From positions 151,504 to 215,503 of the forward strand of contig JDUB01000005.1 in assembly GCA_000771265.1 (NCBI GenBank): a DNA stretch of 64,000 bases, in the 5' to 3' direction. The position numbers were made by a program, and so were the translations under genes. Shown here in pieces: positions 43,883 through 52,497 of this stretch (the stretch's first letter is position 1; every line of letters starts with the position of its first letter). The notes beneath the pieces are model-generated. The model was not told the origin of the DNA. It worked only from the letters and a program-made list of their open reading frames with translations, and ran no database searches. This DNA comes from Bifidobacterium thermophilum DSM 20210. Its GTDB lineage: Bacteria; Actinomycetota; Actinomycetes; Actinomycetales; Bifidobacteriaceae.

Positions 43883-45292
43883 TCAGATCGTGAACTGGGC
43901 ATACTGTCCGCCCGCCTGCGGGCTCATTCCGTCGGACGGGTCGCCCTGCGCGTAGGAGAATTCGTCGGATGCCAGCAAATCGGCGGGTTTCTTGTCGGGA
44001 TGCTGGTAGAGGATATCCAACAGCTCAATGAAATCACGAATCACCTCGCGCGGCGTAATATGCGAATCCGCTCCAACCCGCTCATATTCCACGCGTATGA
44101 ACATCGCGAGGTCGTCATCGCCCAATACCGGCTCATACCCGTAGAGCCGGGCGTGAATGTCGGCGAGCTTGCCTGCGAGCACAAGCATCTCCTCTGGGCC
44201 CAGCGGGTCGAGGTGAATGACCGGGGCCAACAGGTCACGCGACCCCTCCTTGGAGAATCGCCCGTCGGCGAGCCGGCTGCGCAGCGCCTCGTAGCTGTAG
44301 ATGCCGCGATGCCGGTCCTCCACGCACTGCGGGGTGCCGCACATAATGATGCCCAAGTGATGCGCCTTGCCCTGCATGGTGTCGTTGTACATGGTGAGCA
44401 TCTTCTCGTAGTTGTTCTGCCGACTGATGGCGTTCGGGATTTTGTAGATGTTGACCAGTTCATCAATCATGACAATCAGCCCGCGATAACCAGCCTTGAC
44501 GAGGAAATCGGCAAACAACTTGAGATAGTCGTACCAGTTGTCGTCGCCGATGATGACGCCGACGCCAAGCTCGCCGCGCGCCTCGGTCTTGGTCGCGTAT
44601 TCGCCGCGGAACCATTTGAGCACGCGTCCCACGGTCTCATCATCGCCTTGTTGGCTGGCATGGTAGTACATGGTCAGCAGGCGCGCGAAATCGAAGCCGT
44701 GGACCATATCCTGCATGGATGCGATGGTCTCGGCGATGGTTTGATCCACGCGGGCTGCGAATTCAGGGTCGTCAGGGCCGGGCATAGCACCGGTTTCGCC
44801 GGCGAGCGCCGTGGCGGTGTCAGTTTGTACGGTGGCGATCCACCGGTCGAGGATGAGCGGGAGTGCCCCGCCTTCCGGCCGTGTTTTGGTGGACATGTTG
44901 CGCATGAGTTCACGGTAGGTGGCCAGGCCTTGCCCTTTGGTGCCTTGCAGGCGGCGTTCCGGGGAGAGGTCGGCGTCGACGACGACGAAGCCGCGGTCCA
45001 TGACGTGGGTGCGGACGGCTTGTAGGAGGAAGCTTTTGCCGCTGCCGTATCGGCCTTCGATGAAGCGGAATGCTGCTCCCCCGCCTTCGATGATGTCGAC
45101 GTCGTGGAGGATCGCTTCGATTTCGCGGCGGCGGCCGACGGTGATGTAGGGCAGGCCGATGCGGGGTACGACGCCGCCTTTGAGGGAGTTGATGATGACT
45201 CCGGCGATGCGTTTGGGAACTTGTCGGCGTGGCGTAGTCTGCCCTGCTTCCGCACTGCCAGGGGTGTTGGCTGCCGATTCGGTATGGTCCAT
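43883..45292 (-). CDS. BrxD-like P-loop ATPase (DUF2791/PF10923 type)
   Basis: This is a 469-residue ATPase that matches the BREX system ATP-binding family. The P-loop is FIEGRYGSGKSFLL (near 77-90); VVVDADLSPERRLQG and ATYRELMRNM follow. Walker B is LIVMIDELVNIYKI. The C-terminal part carries ITPREVIRDFIELLDIL, typical of BrxD. Upstream the segment LKGGVVPRIGLPYITVGRRREI is conserved in the family. The ATG at 45292 has AAGGA upstream and lies 35 bases after the TerB-N gene stop; an earlier in-frame start (45343) would overlap that gene. In BREX type 2 loci BrxD sits beside the helicase BrxHI, exactly as here, but the other BREX genes are missing. Confidence 0.88.
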   Translation of the reverse strand: MDHTESAANTPGSAEAGQTTPRRQVPKRIAGVIINSLKGGVVPRIGLPYITVGRRREIEAILHDVDIIEGGGAAFRFIEGRYGSGKSFLLQAVRTHVMDRGFVVVDADLSPERRLQGTKGQGLATYRELMRNMSTKTRPEGGALPLILDRWIATVQTDTATALAGETGAMPGPDDPEFAARVDQTIAETIASMQDMVHGFDFARLLTMYYHASQQGDDETVGRVLKWFRGEYATKTEARGELGVGVIIGDDNWYDYLKLFADFLVKAGYRGLIVMIDELVNIYKIPNAISRQNNYEKMLTMYNDTMQGKAHHLGIIMCGTPQCVEDRHRGIYSYEALRSRLADGRFSKEGSRDLLAPVIHLDPLGPEEMLVLAGKLADIHARLYGYEPVLGDDDLAMFIRVEYERVGADSHITPREVIRDFIELLDILYQHPDKKPADLLASDEFSYAQGDPSDGMSPQAGGQYAQFTI

Positions 45293-45327
45293 GTGCGCGT
45301 CCTTCACGTTGGTATGGTGGCGTGCGG

Positions 45328-47841
45328 CTAGCGTGCCAGCCATTGCCGCAGGTCGTCTTCGTAGTCTTCGATGATAACGGGCCGGTCGCCGTCGAATTCG
45401 ATGACGGTGTCGCCGATCTCGTCCATCATGCGTTCGTTGATCCGGTCTACCAGCATACTCAGGCTTTCGTGCCGGTGGCGCAGCTCGTCCTCGTATGGTT
45501 CGCCGTTGAGCAGTGAGCGAACAAGGAAGCGTTCGGGATCGTCGGTTCCGGGGTGCGCTGCGGATTGCTCTCCGGGTTTCGCGGTGGGGTGCGCTGTGGG
45601 TGTGGGAGTCGTCGCAGGTGCGGCCTGTGGAGTGGATGGCGGTGTCGGCGGTGTCGGCGGATTGGCTTGCTGTGCTTCCTGTTGCTCGGCGGGTTGTGCC
45701 GAAGACTTATGTACCGCAGTCGGTTGCGATGCGGCTGGCTCACTGATGGTTTCCGCCGTGTCTTCGACTTGCGTGTCTTGGTCGTCGACGATGAGCGCGT
45801 CCCGGGTGAGGTCGGCGTCGTGGCGGATGCTGGCGAGCACCTGCATGTCGATGGTGATATGTGGCCGGGCGGCTTCTTCGCGTTCGCGTTCAATGGTCTC
45901 GATTGTCCGGGCGATGACCGGTGTCAGGCTTGCTGCGATGCTACCTGATGCGGGCGCTTTCATGGGGTGGCCGAAGTGGTGGTGCAGGCGCATTTGTCGG
46001 TCGATTTCGCGGGTGATGTCGCCGAATGTGCGATTTATGGAGCCGTTCAGGTTGTAGGCGTGCAGGTGCCAGCCGTCCTCCGGGGTCCACTGGTAGTAGC
46101 GGATGGGGTCGATGGTGACGGTTTGCGGTTCATGCCTGGTCAGGCGCATGAGCCCGTAGTCGGGCTGCGGCTGGTAGCGCTGCGTGTCAAGGTAGATCGC
46201 ATCCCAAAACAGGGATGTGCTTTCTTGTGGCAATGGGCCGAAGCAGGTGTCGGCAAGGCTGGAGGAGCGGGGTTTCAAGTGTTCGTCGATGGCGGCGCAG
46301 ATGCGGCGCAGGGAGTAGAGCATGATGCCGGCGTGGCGTTTGACGAATGCCGAGGTGTCCAAGTGGTATCCGGACAGACGCATGGCCGCATTGAGGTAGT
46401 CTTCGTCGCTGGCGGACTCGGGGTGCGTGACGGTGTCGATCATCTCGTCGTAGGCGATGACCGGAAAGGTGTCCTCGCTGATGTATTCGGTGAGGTTGCG
46501 GTCGATGAGGTAGTCGCGAATCCACATGTCGATGGTTTCCGCGTAGCGTCGGTCCTGCCAGGCGTAGCTGTGGGCGATGCGGGCGAGTTGGCGGAAGCCT
46601 TGGTCGGCGTCGGGTTCGATACCGCAGATGATTTCGTAGGCGCGGACTTTGGAGAACGCCATGCACGTGTCGTACCAGTCGCGTTCGCGTGGCGTGGGGC
46701 CGGCGTCGCTGTCGATTCTGGACCGGTCAGGGTGGTCTGCCTGGTCGGTGCGGTCAAGGAACCGGGTGCGCCAGGCGAAATATCCGCGCAGCTGGTGGTT
46801 GTCCATATCCCGGTAAGTGGGGTGCTGCCAGCGGAAGATGCCGTGCCAGTCGTAGTCGTCGCGGTAGTCGGCCACGGATGCGCCTTGCAGGTAGAAGTCG
46901 AGGGCGCGGCCGAGCGTCACGTCGCGGAAAGTGTAGTGGGCGCGGATGGCTCGCATGCGGCGCAGGCGGGCGGGCAGGATGCTTTGCCGGGAGTTGCTTT
47001 GCCGTGTGGTGGTCGGGCGGGCCGGGCGCAGAGGTCGCACTGGGCGAGACGGGCGCGCGGCGAGGTCTGATTCCTCGGGCATGATGATGGGCTGGTCGCG
47101 GTACGGCCGTGGTATGGCTCGCCCCGCGGGCTGGGTTGCTTCGGATGCGATGGAGTCGTTGCGCCCGTAAACCGTTCCGGTATCTGCGGAATCGGGATAC
47201 GGTTCGTAGCCGCCAGACTGGATGCACGGACGGTGGTGAGTGTTGGCAGGCTGGCTACCGGCATCCTCGACACGCCCGAAAACGCCGGATGCAAAGGTCC
47301 TGTCCGATGCGGGAGCGCCCGATGCGGCGGGTTTTATGGGGATGGGCGTGTCAGTGTATACCGTGTCATGCATTCGCACCCGCGTCGAGGCGGCATCATC
47401 CGTCGAGATGGATTGCTGCGATGGGTCTTCCAGCGTCGCTATAGGGTTCATTTTCGTTTCGAGCGCAGAGAATCGGGTCGCTTGCACGTCGACATCCTCT
47501 GCGGGCTGCGATGCCATCGCGTAGGATGACGTCAGATAGTCGGCCATAGTTGGCAGATCAACCGTCCCATCAAGTTTGATGAACATCCACGTGTCATGAT
47601 CGGCCTTGATGGTCGGCCCAAACCCCGGAAGGGTGAGCAACGACGCGATATGCGCAGGCTCGCAGCGCACGACGAGATCATGCCTGCCGATCAGCATGGC
47701 GTATCTCCTGCCGGTCGCCGGGTGGTCGAAAACCAGACTTCCCGCTATACGCCCGCCCGGGCGGGGTTGAGTATGCAGCTGCCGTAGCGCAAACCGCGCA
47801 ATCTCCTGCACGAAATCCCGTGTTCCGCCCGTTAATGCCAT
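45328..47841 (-). CDS. YjbR-like / TerB-N / TerB-C domain protein
   Basis: This is an 837-residue multidomain protein. Residues 1-110 resemble the MmcQ/YjbR DNA-binding fold (YAMLIGRHDLVVRCEP, DTWMFIKLDGTVDLP). Residues 110-290 look disordered. Residues about 295-560 match TerB-N (HPTYRDMDNHQLRGYFAWR, KVRAYEIICGIEPD). A Pro/Thr/Gln-rich linker covers about 700-765. Residues 766-837 match TerB-C (LVDRINERMMDEIGDTVIEF). TerB-N proteins are predicted, from comparative genomics, to belong to helicase- and ATPase-containing DNA-processing systems. It is the first gene of the unit. A TAGACT box seven bases before the ATG suggests a leaderless transcript, but its -35 is poor. Confidence 0.8.
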   Translation of the reverse strand: MALTGGTRDFVQEIARFALRQLHTQPRPGGRIAGSLVFDHPATGRRYAMLIGRHDLVVRCEPAHIASLLTLPGFGPTIKADHDTWMFIKLDGTVDLPTMADYLTSSYAMASQPAEDVDVQATRFSALETKMNPIATLEDPSQQSISTDDAASTRVRMHDTVYTDTPIPIKPAASGAPASDRTFASGVFGRVEDAGSQPANTHHRPCIQSGGYEPYPDSADTGTVYGRNDSIASEATQPAGRAIPRPYRDQPIIMPEESDLAARPSRPVRPLRPARPTTTRQSNSRQSILPARLRRMRAIRAHYTFRDVTLGRALDFYLQGASVADYRDDYDWHGIFRWQHPTYRDMDNHQLRGYFAWRTRFLDRTDQADHPDRSRIDSDAGPTPRERDWYDTCMAFSKVRAYEIICGIEPDADQGFRQLARIAHSYAWQDRRYAETIDMWIRDYLIDRNLTEYISEDTFPVIAYDEMIDTVTHPESASDEDYLNAAMRLSGYHLDTSAFVKRHAGIMLYSLRRICAAIDEHLKPRSSSLADTCFGPLPQESTSLFWDAIYLDTQRYQPQPDYGLMRLTRHEPQTVTIDPIRYYQWTPEDGWHLHAYNLNGSINRTFGDITREIDRQMRLHHHFGHPMKAPASGSIAASLTPVIARTIETIEREREEAARPHITIDMQVLASIRHDADLTRDALIVDDQDTQVEDTAETISEPAASQPTAVHKSSAQPAEQQEAQQANPPTPPTPPSTPQAAPATTPTPTAHPTAKPGEQSAAHPGTDDPERFLVRSLLNGEPYEDELRHRHESLSMLVDRINERMMDEIGDTVIEFDGDRPVIIEDYEDDLRQWLAR

Positions 47842-47884
47842 ACCGCCGAGTCTAGTGTGGACGCCTCACCGTGTGAGACGGGTG

Positions 47885-47914
47885 TTGTCGCAGCCGCATC
47901 GCAGCCGATACGAT
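47885..47914 (+). promoter_or_regulatory. Promoter placing transcription start at the nitrilase-family ATG
   Basis: TTGTCG (47885-47890) and TACGAT (47909-47914) are 18 bases apart, and the -10 ends six bases before the ATG at 47921. There is no ribosome binding site, so the mRNA may be leaderless, as is common in actinobacteria. Confidence 0.5.
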
Positions 47915-47920
47915 ACCGGC

Positions 47921-48730
47921 ATGAAAATCGCGCTGGCACAAATGGGCATGACCTGCAGCATCGAAGACAATCTCAAGACAAGCCTTGCGATGATTGCCGA
48001 TGCCGCCGACAGCCATGCCGATATGGTGGTCTTCCCGGAAATCCAGTTCTCCCCGTTCTTCCCGCAATACCCGGCATCGGCTTCTCCCCTCGACGCGGGC
48101 GGGTACGCGATGCGGCTCGACGACCCTGCGATCGAAGCAATCCGCAAGGCGTGCGCGAACAGGCGGATCATGGCATGTCCGAACGCGTATCTTATGGAGC
48201 CAGACGGCCGCCGGATTGACACTACGCTCGTCGTCGGCGCCAACGGCAGTCTGCTCGGCCGGCAGGGCATGGTGCATATCGCGCAGGCTGCATGCTTCTA
48301 CGAGCAGGATTATTACGCGCCGGATGATGCGATCCGCGTCATCGACACGCCGTTCGGCACGATTGGCGTCTGCGTATGCTTCGACCGCCACTACCCCGAG
48401 ACGATCCGCACGCTCGCCTTGCGCGGCGCCGACCTCGTGGTCATCCCCACGGCCAACACGAGCGCCGAACCTGAGGAGATGTTCCTTCAGGAGGTGCGCG
48501 TGCAGGCGTTCCAGAACAGTGTGAATATCGCGATGTGCAACCGTGTCGGCATCGAGGACGCAATGCGTTTCGACGGGCAGAGCGTCATCGTCGGGCCGGA
48601 CGGCGAAGTGCTGGCGCTCGCCGGCGAGAAGCCTTGCCTGCTGACCGCCGATATCGATCTTGACGCGGCCAAAGCGATGCGGAACGCCAAGCCGTACACG
48701 AGTCTGCGGCGGCCGGAACTGTACGTCTGA
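47921..48730 (+). CDS. Carbon-nitrogen hydrolase (nitrilase superfamily), apparently lacking the catalytic lysine
   Basis: This is a 269-residue nitrilase-superfamily protein, a family that hydrolyses amides and nitriles through a Glu-Lys-Cys triad. The glutamate is present in MVVFPEIQF (E40) and the cysteine in GVCVCFDRHYPE (C153). The segment that normally carries the lysine reads LLGRQGMVHIAQA (about 111-123) and contains no lysine. The segment FYEQDYYAPDDAIRV is otherwise typical of the carbamoylputrescine amidase-like branch. It starts at the ATG at 47921 and is probably leaderless. The substrate is unknown; the protein may be inactive or use another residue. Confidence 0.88.
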   Translation: MKIALAQMGMTCSIEDNLKTSLAMIADAADSHADMVVFPEIQFSPFFPQYPASASPLDAGGYAMRLDDPAIEAIRKACANRRIMACPNAYLMEPDGRRIDTTLVVGANGSLLGRQGMVHIAQAACFYEQDYYAPDDAIRVIDTPFGTIGVCVCFDRHYPETIRTLALRGADLVVIPTANTSAEPEEMFLQEVRVQAFQNSVNIAMCNRVGIEDAMRFDGQSVIVGPDGEVLALAGEKPCLLTADIDLDAAKAMRNAKPYTSLRRPELYV

Positions 48731-48803
48731 AAAGCCTGCACACGGTTGACAACGTTTGCGATTACCCCTGTACGAACGGCCCGAGACACGGCGCCTGTGA
48801 ATG

Positions 48804-49214
48804 TCAGACCTGCTGCGTCAACACCCGGTTGCGCAAGTCCCGGATATCGCGTTCGATTTCACGGATTGTGGCGGTGAAAGCGACGTCATCCTTGCCAGTC
48901 GGGTCTTCGAGCCCCCAGTCTTCACGCGAGCCGGCGGGCAGCACCGGGCAGGCAACACCGCAACCCATGGTGACCATGACATCGATCGGCGGCAGCTGGT
49001 CGAGTGTCTTAGGGTGCTGCCCGTTCGCCGGCATATCGATGCCGTACAGGCTGCGCATGAGCCGCACGGCGTCCGGGTTGATTTCGGATTTGATGGTGGT
49101 GCCGGCGGAATATGATTCGAACGCGTCTGCAGCGAGCGCCCTGCCCAACGCTTCGGCAATCTGGCTGCGGCAGGAGTTGTGGGTGCAGATGAATGCGACT
49201 TTGGGCAGTGTCAT
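48804..49214 (-). CDS. arsC: Arsenate reductase, thioredoxin-coupled (low-molecular-weight phosphatase fold)
   Basis: This 136-residue protein has the low-molecular-weight phosphatase fold with the P-loop CTHNSCR (C10 to R16) and the downstream aspartate in LEDPTGKDD. Extra cysteines at about 85 and 89 (MGCGVACP) match the redox relay of thioredoxin-dependent ArsC enzymes, which reduce arsenate to arsenite, rather than plain tyrosine phosphatases. The ATG at 49214 has AAGGAA upstream. No arsenite efflux or ArsR gene is in the window, so the physiological role could differ. Confidence 0.88.
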   Translation of the reverse strand: MTLPKVAFICTHNSCRSQIAEALGRALAADAFESYSAGTTIKSEINPDAVRLMRSLYGIDMPANGQHPKTLDQLPPIDVMVTMGCGVACPVLPAGSREDWGLEDPTGKDDVAFTATIREIERDIRDLRNRVLTQQV

Positions 49215-49370
49215 CGGTTCCTTGGCTTTCTGGCTTCTTGACGGAGGATGATTAATGATTAGCAATTAGCAATCGTGCGTGGTCTGTTGTGGTGGTGTCG
49301 GCGCTGTTTGATTGCGGTGCGCGCTGTTGCCGCCGGTTACCTGTCGGCCGGTCACGGGCAGGACCGCAGC

Positions 49371-49901
49371 TCAGAAGGTCAGGCGCATCTCATGCCAGGG
49401 TACTCCCCCGTGTGTGGATGTGGACATGCCTTCGTCTTGGAAACCGAAAGCCGCGTAGAACTGCACGAGCCGATCCTTGCAGGTGAGAACCACTCCGCGA
49501 CGGCCTTGCTCGCGTGCGGTTTCAATCGCATGGCGCAACACGCGTCCCGCATAGCCGTGACGTCGGTAATCCGGGTGAGTGTCCACGCCGAAGATCATCT
49601 GCCATGCGCCTCGCGGATCGTGCATGCCGGCATCGTCGTACATCTCGTCGAGCAGATGCGGCTGATCAGTGACCATGCCGTTGACGAAGCTCACGAGCTG
49701 TGTGCCGCCGTCAGGGCCGTGTTGGGCTTCCAACAGCCAGAAATGGTCGGGGAATACCGCGAGCCGGCTGCTGATCGACGCGCGACTGGCCGCTTCCGGT
49801 GGCGGGAAGCATGCCTGTTCGAGCCGGTCGATGGCGTCAAGATCCTGCACGGTTGCCGTGCGGATCGGCAGCAGGGTGAACGATGGTGTCGGTGTGCTCA
49901 T
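49371..49901 (-). CDS. GNAT family N-acetyltransferase
   Basis: This is a 176-residue acetyltransferase of the GNAT fold. The acetyl-CoA-binding motif A region reads FGVDTHPDYRRHGYAGRVLRHAI, and GVVLTCKDRLVQFYAAFGFQDEG forms the C-terminal strand and helix. The segment TATVQDLDAIDRLEQACFP at the start is typical. The overall pattern resembles arylalkylamine acetyltransferase-like bacterial proteins. I use the ATG at 49901; an in-frame ATG at 49931 adds ten residues and no ribosome binding site decides. It lies upstream of arsC on the same strand, 156 bases apart. Substrate unknown. Confidence 0.85.
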   Translation of the reverse strand: MSTPTPSFTLLPIRTATVQDLDAIDRLEQACFPPPEAASRASISSRLAVFPDHFWLLEAQHGPDGGTQLVSFVNGMVTDQPHLLDEMYDDAGMHDPRGAWQMIFGVDTHPDYRRHGYAGRVLRHAIETAREQGRRGVVLTCKDRLVQFYAAFGFQDEGMSTSTHGGVPWHEMRLTF

Positions 49902-49944
49902 GCGGCCAATGGTATCGTGCCTTGGGGTCATGGCAGTCCCACTG

Positions 49945-51228
49945 TCATTTTCGTCTTGCGGCGAACCGCGAGACAGCCAAGCCCACCGCGATGAACGCGA
50001 GCGTGAACAATGCCATGAGACCGGTTGCGGCAGCCCACCTGCCGATGTCGGGTGTGCCGGTCATCGCACTGCCTTGCCCGCCGAACGCTTCATACACGCC
50101 GTCCACGTACCACCAGCCGGGCAGTAGGCGTGCAAACGCTTGCAACGATGAGGGCATCAGCCATTGCGGCAGCCACGCGCCGGACAGGAACGCGGAGGCG
50201 AGCGTCACGGTGTTGACGATGCCGTTCATCGCGGCGGTAGAAACCCGGCATTGGCCGATGAGGAACCCCAGTGCGCTGACCGTCAAGGAGAATACGAACG
50301 TGCCGATAAGCGAGAACAACAATGGCCGCCACCCGATGCCGGCAAGGCCGCCCTGGCAGACTGCGGAGCAGGCGATGGCGACACCGATGCAGCACAGCCA
50401 TACCACGGCTGATGCGCCGCAGCAGACGAGCAACACCTGCGCCCAGATGGCATGGCCGGGTTCGGCTGACACGCCGACCCTGCGCATGGTGGTCGGCTTG
50501 TTGAACGCGGTGATGATGACAATCACGATGAACGCGATGTTGAGCATCAGCGGGTACAGCATGGTAGCGAGGGTCGCGGCGAAGACACGACCGCTCGGAG
50601 TGAGACTTCCTGCGGCGGACGAGCCATGCGCGTGGCTTGGGGCAGCCGCAGCCACTTGGACGGACTGGCCGCTTTCCGCGCGCGCCTTGGCCACGGTGGC
50701 GGCTGCTTGGGCGAGCGATGCGTCTTGGTCGGCAAGCATGGCTGATTTCAGTGATCCAAGGAACCCGTTGATTTGGATGGTGAGCATCCGCGCCGCCGCA
50801 GAACCGGTGGAATCAGTGCCGTTTCCTGAGCCCGCCAGGCTCAGCGCGGGCAGAGTGCCCTGTGTTCGTGCCGCCTTGGTGAACGATGCCGTATAACCTT
50901 GCGGGACGATGATGATCACATCAACATAGTCGGTGGCGATCGCGTCTTGGATGGCCTGGGTACTGTCCTCGATGTCAACGATGTCTGCCGAGGACGAGAG
51001 ATACGAACGCAGTGCGGCGCCTGTGGCGTGACCGCCGGCGCTGTCACGGTCGATGATCGCCAGGGATGCTGTAGGCGGCTCATAGGCGCTGGTCTGGTCG
51101 TCGCCGTCGGAGGCGAGTCCGATGCCGATACCGAGTATGGCGGCCATGACCCCGGTAGCCAGCAGGTAGACCAGTAGTTGGAACATGTTTGCGCGCAGAA
51201 CCAGCCATGCTGCTTTACAGGTGGTCAT
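49945..51228 (-). CDS. ABC-2 type exporter permease (second permease)
   Basis: This is a 427-residue ABC-2 permease with one N-terminal transmembrane helix, a large extracellular domain of about 180 residues (30-215) rich in Ala and Ser, and five C-terminal transmembrane helices. This is the layout of YhgE/Pip-like and DrrB-like exporters. The ATG at 51228 overlaps the end of the preceding permease by 14 bases and has GAGGAAGG upstream. With the partner permease and ATPase it forms a three-gene exporter; the substrate could be a drug, lipid or peptide, and cannot be told. Confidence 0.88.
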   Translation of the reverse strand: MTTCKAAWLVLRANMFQLLVYLLATGVMAAILGIGIGLASDGDDQTSAYEPPTASLAIIDRDSAGGHATGAALRSYLSSSADIVDIEDSTQAIQDAIATDYVDVIIIVPQGYTASFTKAARTQGTLPALSLAGSGNGTDSTGSAAARMLTIQINGFLGSLKSAMLADQDASLAQAAATVAKARAESGQSVQVAAAAPSHAHGSSAAGSLTPSGRVFAATLATMLYPLMLNIAFIVIVIITAFNKPTTMRRVGVSAEPGHAIWAQVLLVCCGASAVVWLCCIGVAIACSAVCQGGLAGIGWRPLLFSLIGTFVFSLTVSALGFLIGQCRVSTAAMNGIVNTVTLASAFLSGAWLPQWLMPSSLQAFARLLPGWWYVDGVYEAFGGQGSAMTGTPDIGRWAAATGLMALFTLAFIAVGLAVSRFAARRK

Positions 51229-52486
51229 AGCTCACCTTCCTCAGTTCGAATGCGGCCGCCCCCAGCGCGATCGCCGACATAGCGGCGAGCACTCCTACAG
51301 TGCGGGCGAACGGGGCGAGACTGTCGTAATACAGCAGGTCATAGAACAGGTTGGTCACCTGTTTGGCAGGATTGAGGTATTGCATACCCGGCACGGCGCG
51401 TTGCACACTGTCCGCGAAGGCCATGTTGCCGTACAGTCCGGTGAAAATCGACAGGACCAGGGAGAAGGCGACACTGATACCGCTTTTCGCACCGAGCGAG
51501 ATGACCGGGATTGCACCTAGCGCCAGACCAAGACAATTGGCCATGCCGGAGCCGATTGCAATGGCGAGGATCGCGAGCCCTTCCCTTCCCGGAAAAGACA
51601 CGCCCAAGACCACGCGCATATACGCGTAGACGATAAGCATGCACAGGAAGGTCGCCAGCCATGAGGACAGCATGACCGCGCCGATGCGCGCGAGACGCGA
51701 CAACGGGGATACGCTGACCCTCGCTCCCAAAGGCGAGAGATTGGCTTGCAGGGCGCTGAGCATGTTGCAGGTCATGGTCATGGCCATAAGGATGCTCATC
51801 GCGAGGATTGCGACATGGTAGCGCACCATGCCGTCGGCATGCCTGATGCCGGATGCCTGTCGGGTGATCTCTTCAAGGTTTGCTCCCGCCAGAGCGGCGA
51901 TCCACGCGCTGTCCGTCAGTTTCGACGGGTCATTGGCGGCCGCCTGCTCGATTGCCTGTGTGACAATGCGCGAACGTTCGTTGTACTGTTCGACCAGCGT
52001 GCCGAGGGTGATCAGTGACCATGCCTGCCCGTCGGAGCCACCGGACTTTGTCTGGGCGATATCCGTGGCGGCTCTTTGCGAGAGCGTGAGTCTCAAATCA
52101 CCGGAATCCTGCATTGACAGGTAGGCGAGCACCTTGCCTTGACGCAGGAGCGTTGTGGCTTCGGTCACGTTTGCGGCGTCGATCCGCTTGAACAGTGCGA
52201 TAGCGCTGTTCTTGCCGGTGACGGTCGACGAGTCCGAAGATGTTGACGATTCACTTGCTGACGCCGAGAACGCGTTGACGAACGTGTTCGCGCCACGGCT
52301 GGTGTTCCAAGCCGTGTCTGAGACCACGGCCACGGATGCCGGCTCGAGGGTGACGTTCCCGGATGCGATAGTGCCGAATACGCCTTGGATGAGCGTGGCA
52401 AGGATGACAGGGAACGCAATCATCCAGAACAGGACGGCGGGTGTGCGCAGTGAGCTTTTCAGCTCCATGACGAAGGTATGCCACAT
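51215..52486 (-). CDS. ABC-2 type exporter permease (first permease)
   Basis: This is a 423-residue ABC-2 permease with the same layout as its neighbour: an N-terminal helix (VLFWMIAFPVILATLIQGVFG), an extracellular domain of about 190 residues, and about six C-terminal helices (such as AILAMSILMAMTMTCNML). GGGAG lies seven bases before the ATG at 52486, which is 11 bases after the ATPase stop. It overlaps the second permease by 14 bases, so all three genes are translationally coupled. The two permeases probably form a heterodimer on the ATPase. Confidence 0.9.
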   Translation of the reverse strand: MWHTFVMELKSSLRTPAVLFWMIAFPVILATLIQGVFGTIASGNVTLEPASVAVVSDTAWNTSRGANTFVNAFSASASESSTSSDSSTVTGKNSAIALFKRIDAANVTEATTLLRQGKVLAYLSMQDSGDLRLTLSQRAATDIAQTKSGGSDGQAWSLITLGTLVEQYNERSRIVTQAIEQAAANDPSKLTDSAWIAALAGANLEEITRQASGIRHADGMVRYHVAILAMSILMAMTMTCNMLSALQANLSPLGARVSVSPLSRLARIGAVMLSSWLATFLCMLIVYAYMRVVLGVSFPGREGLAILAIAIGSGMANCLGLALGAIPVISLGAKSGISVAFSLVLSIFTGLYGNMAFADSVQRAVPGMQYLNPAKQVTNLFYDLLYYDSLAPFARTVGVLAAMSAIALGAAAFELRKVSYDHL

Positions 52487-52497
52487 GACGATCTCCC

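Noticed and set aside
48745..48761. GTTGACAACGTTTGCGA, similar to the LacI-type operators upstream of the starch genes
   Set aside because: It lies between two convergent genes (nitrilase and arsC), downstream of both, so it has no promoter to control. Probably chance similarity.
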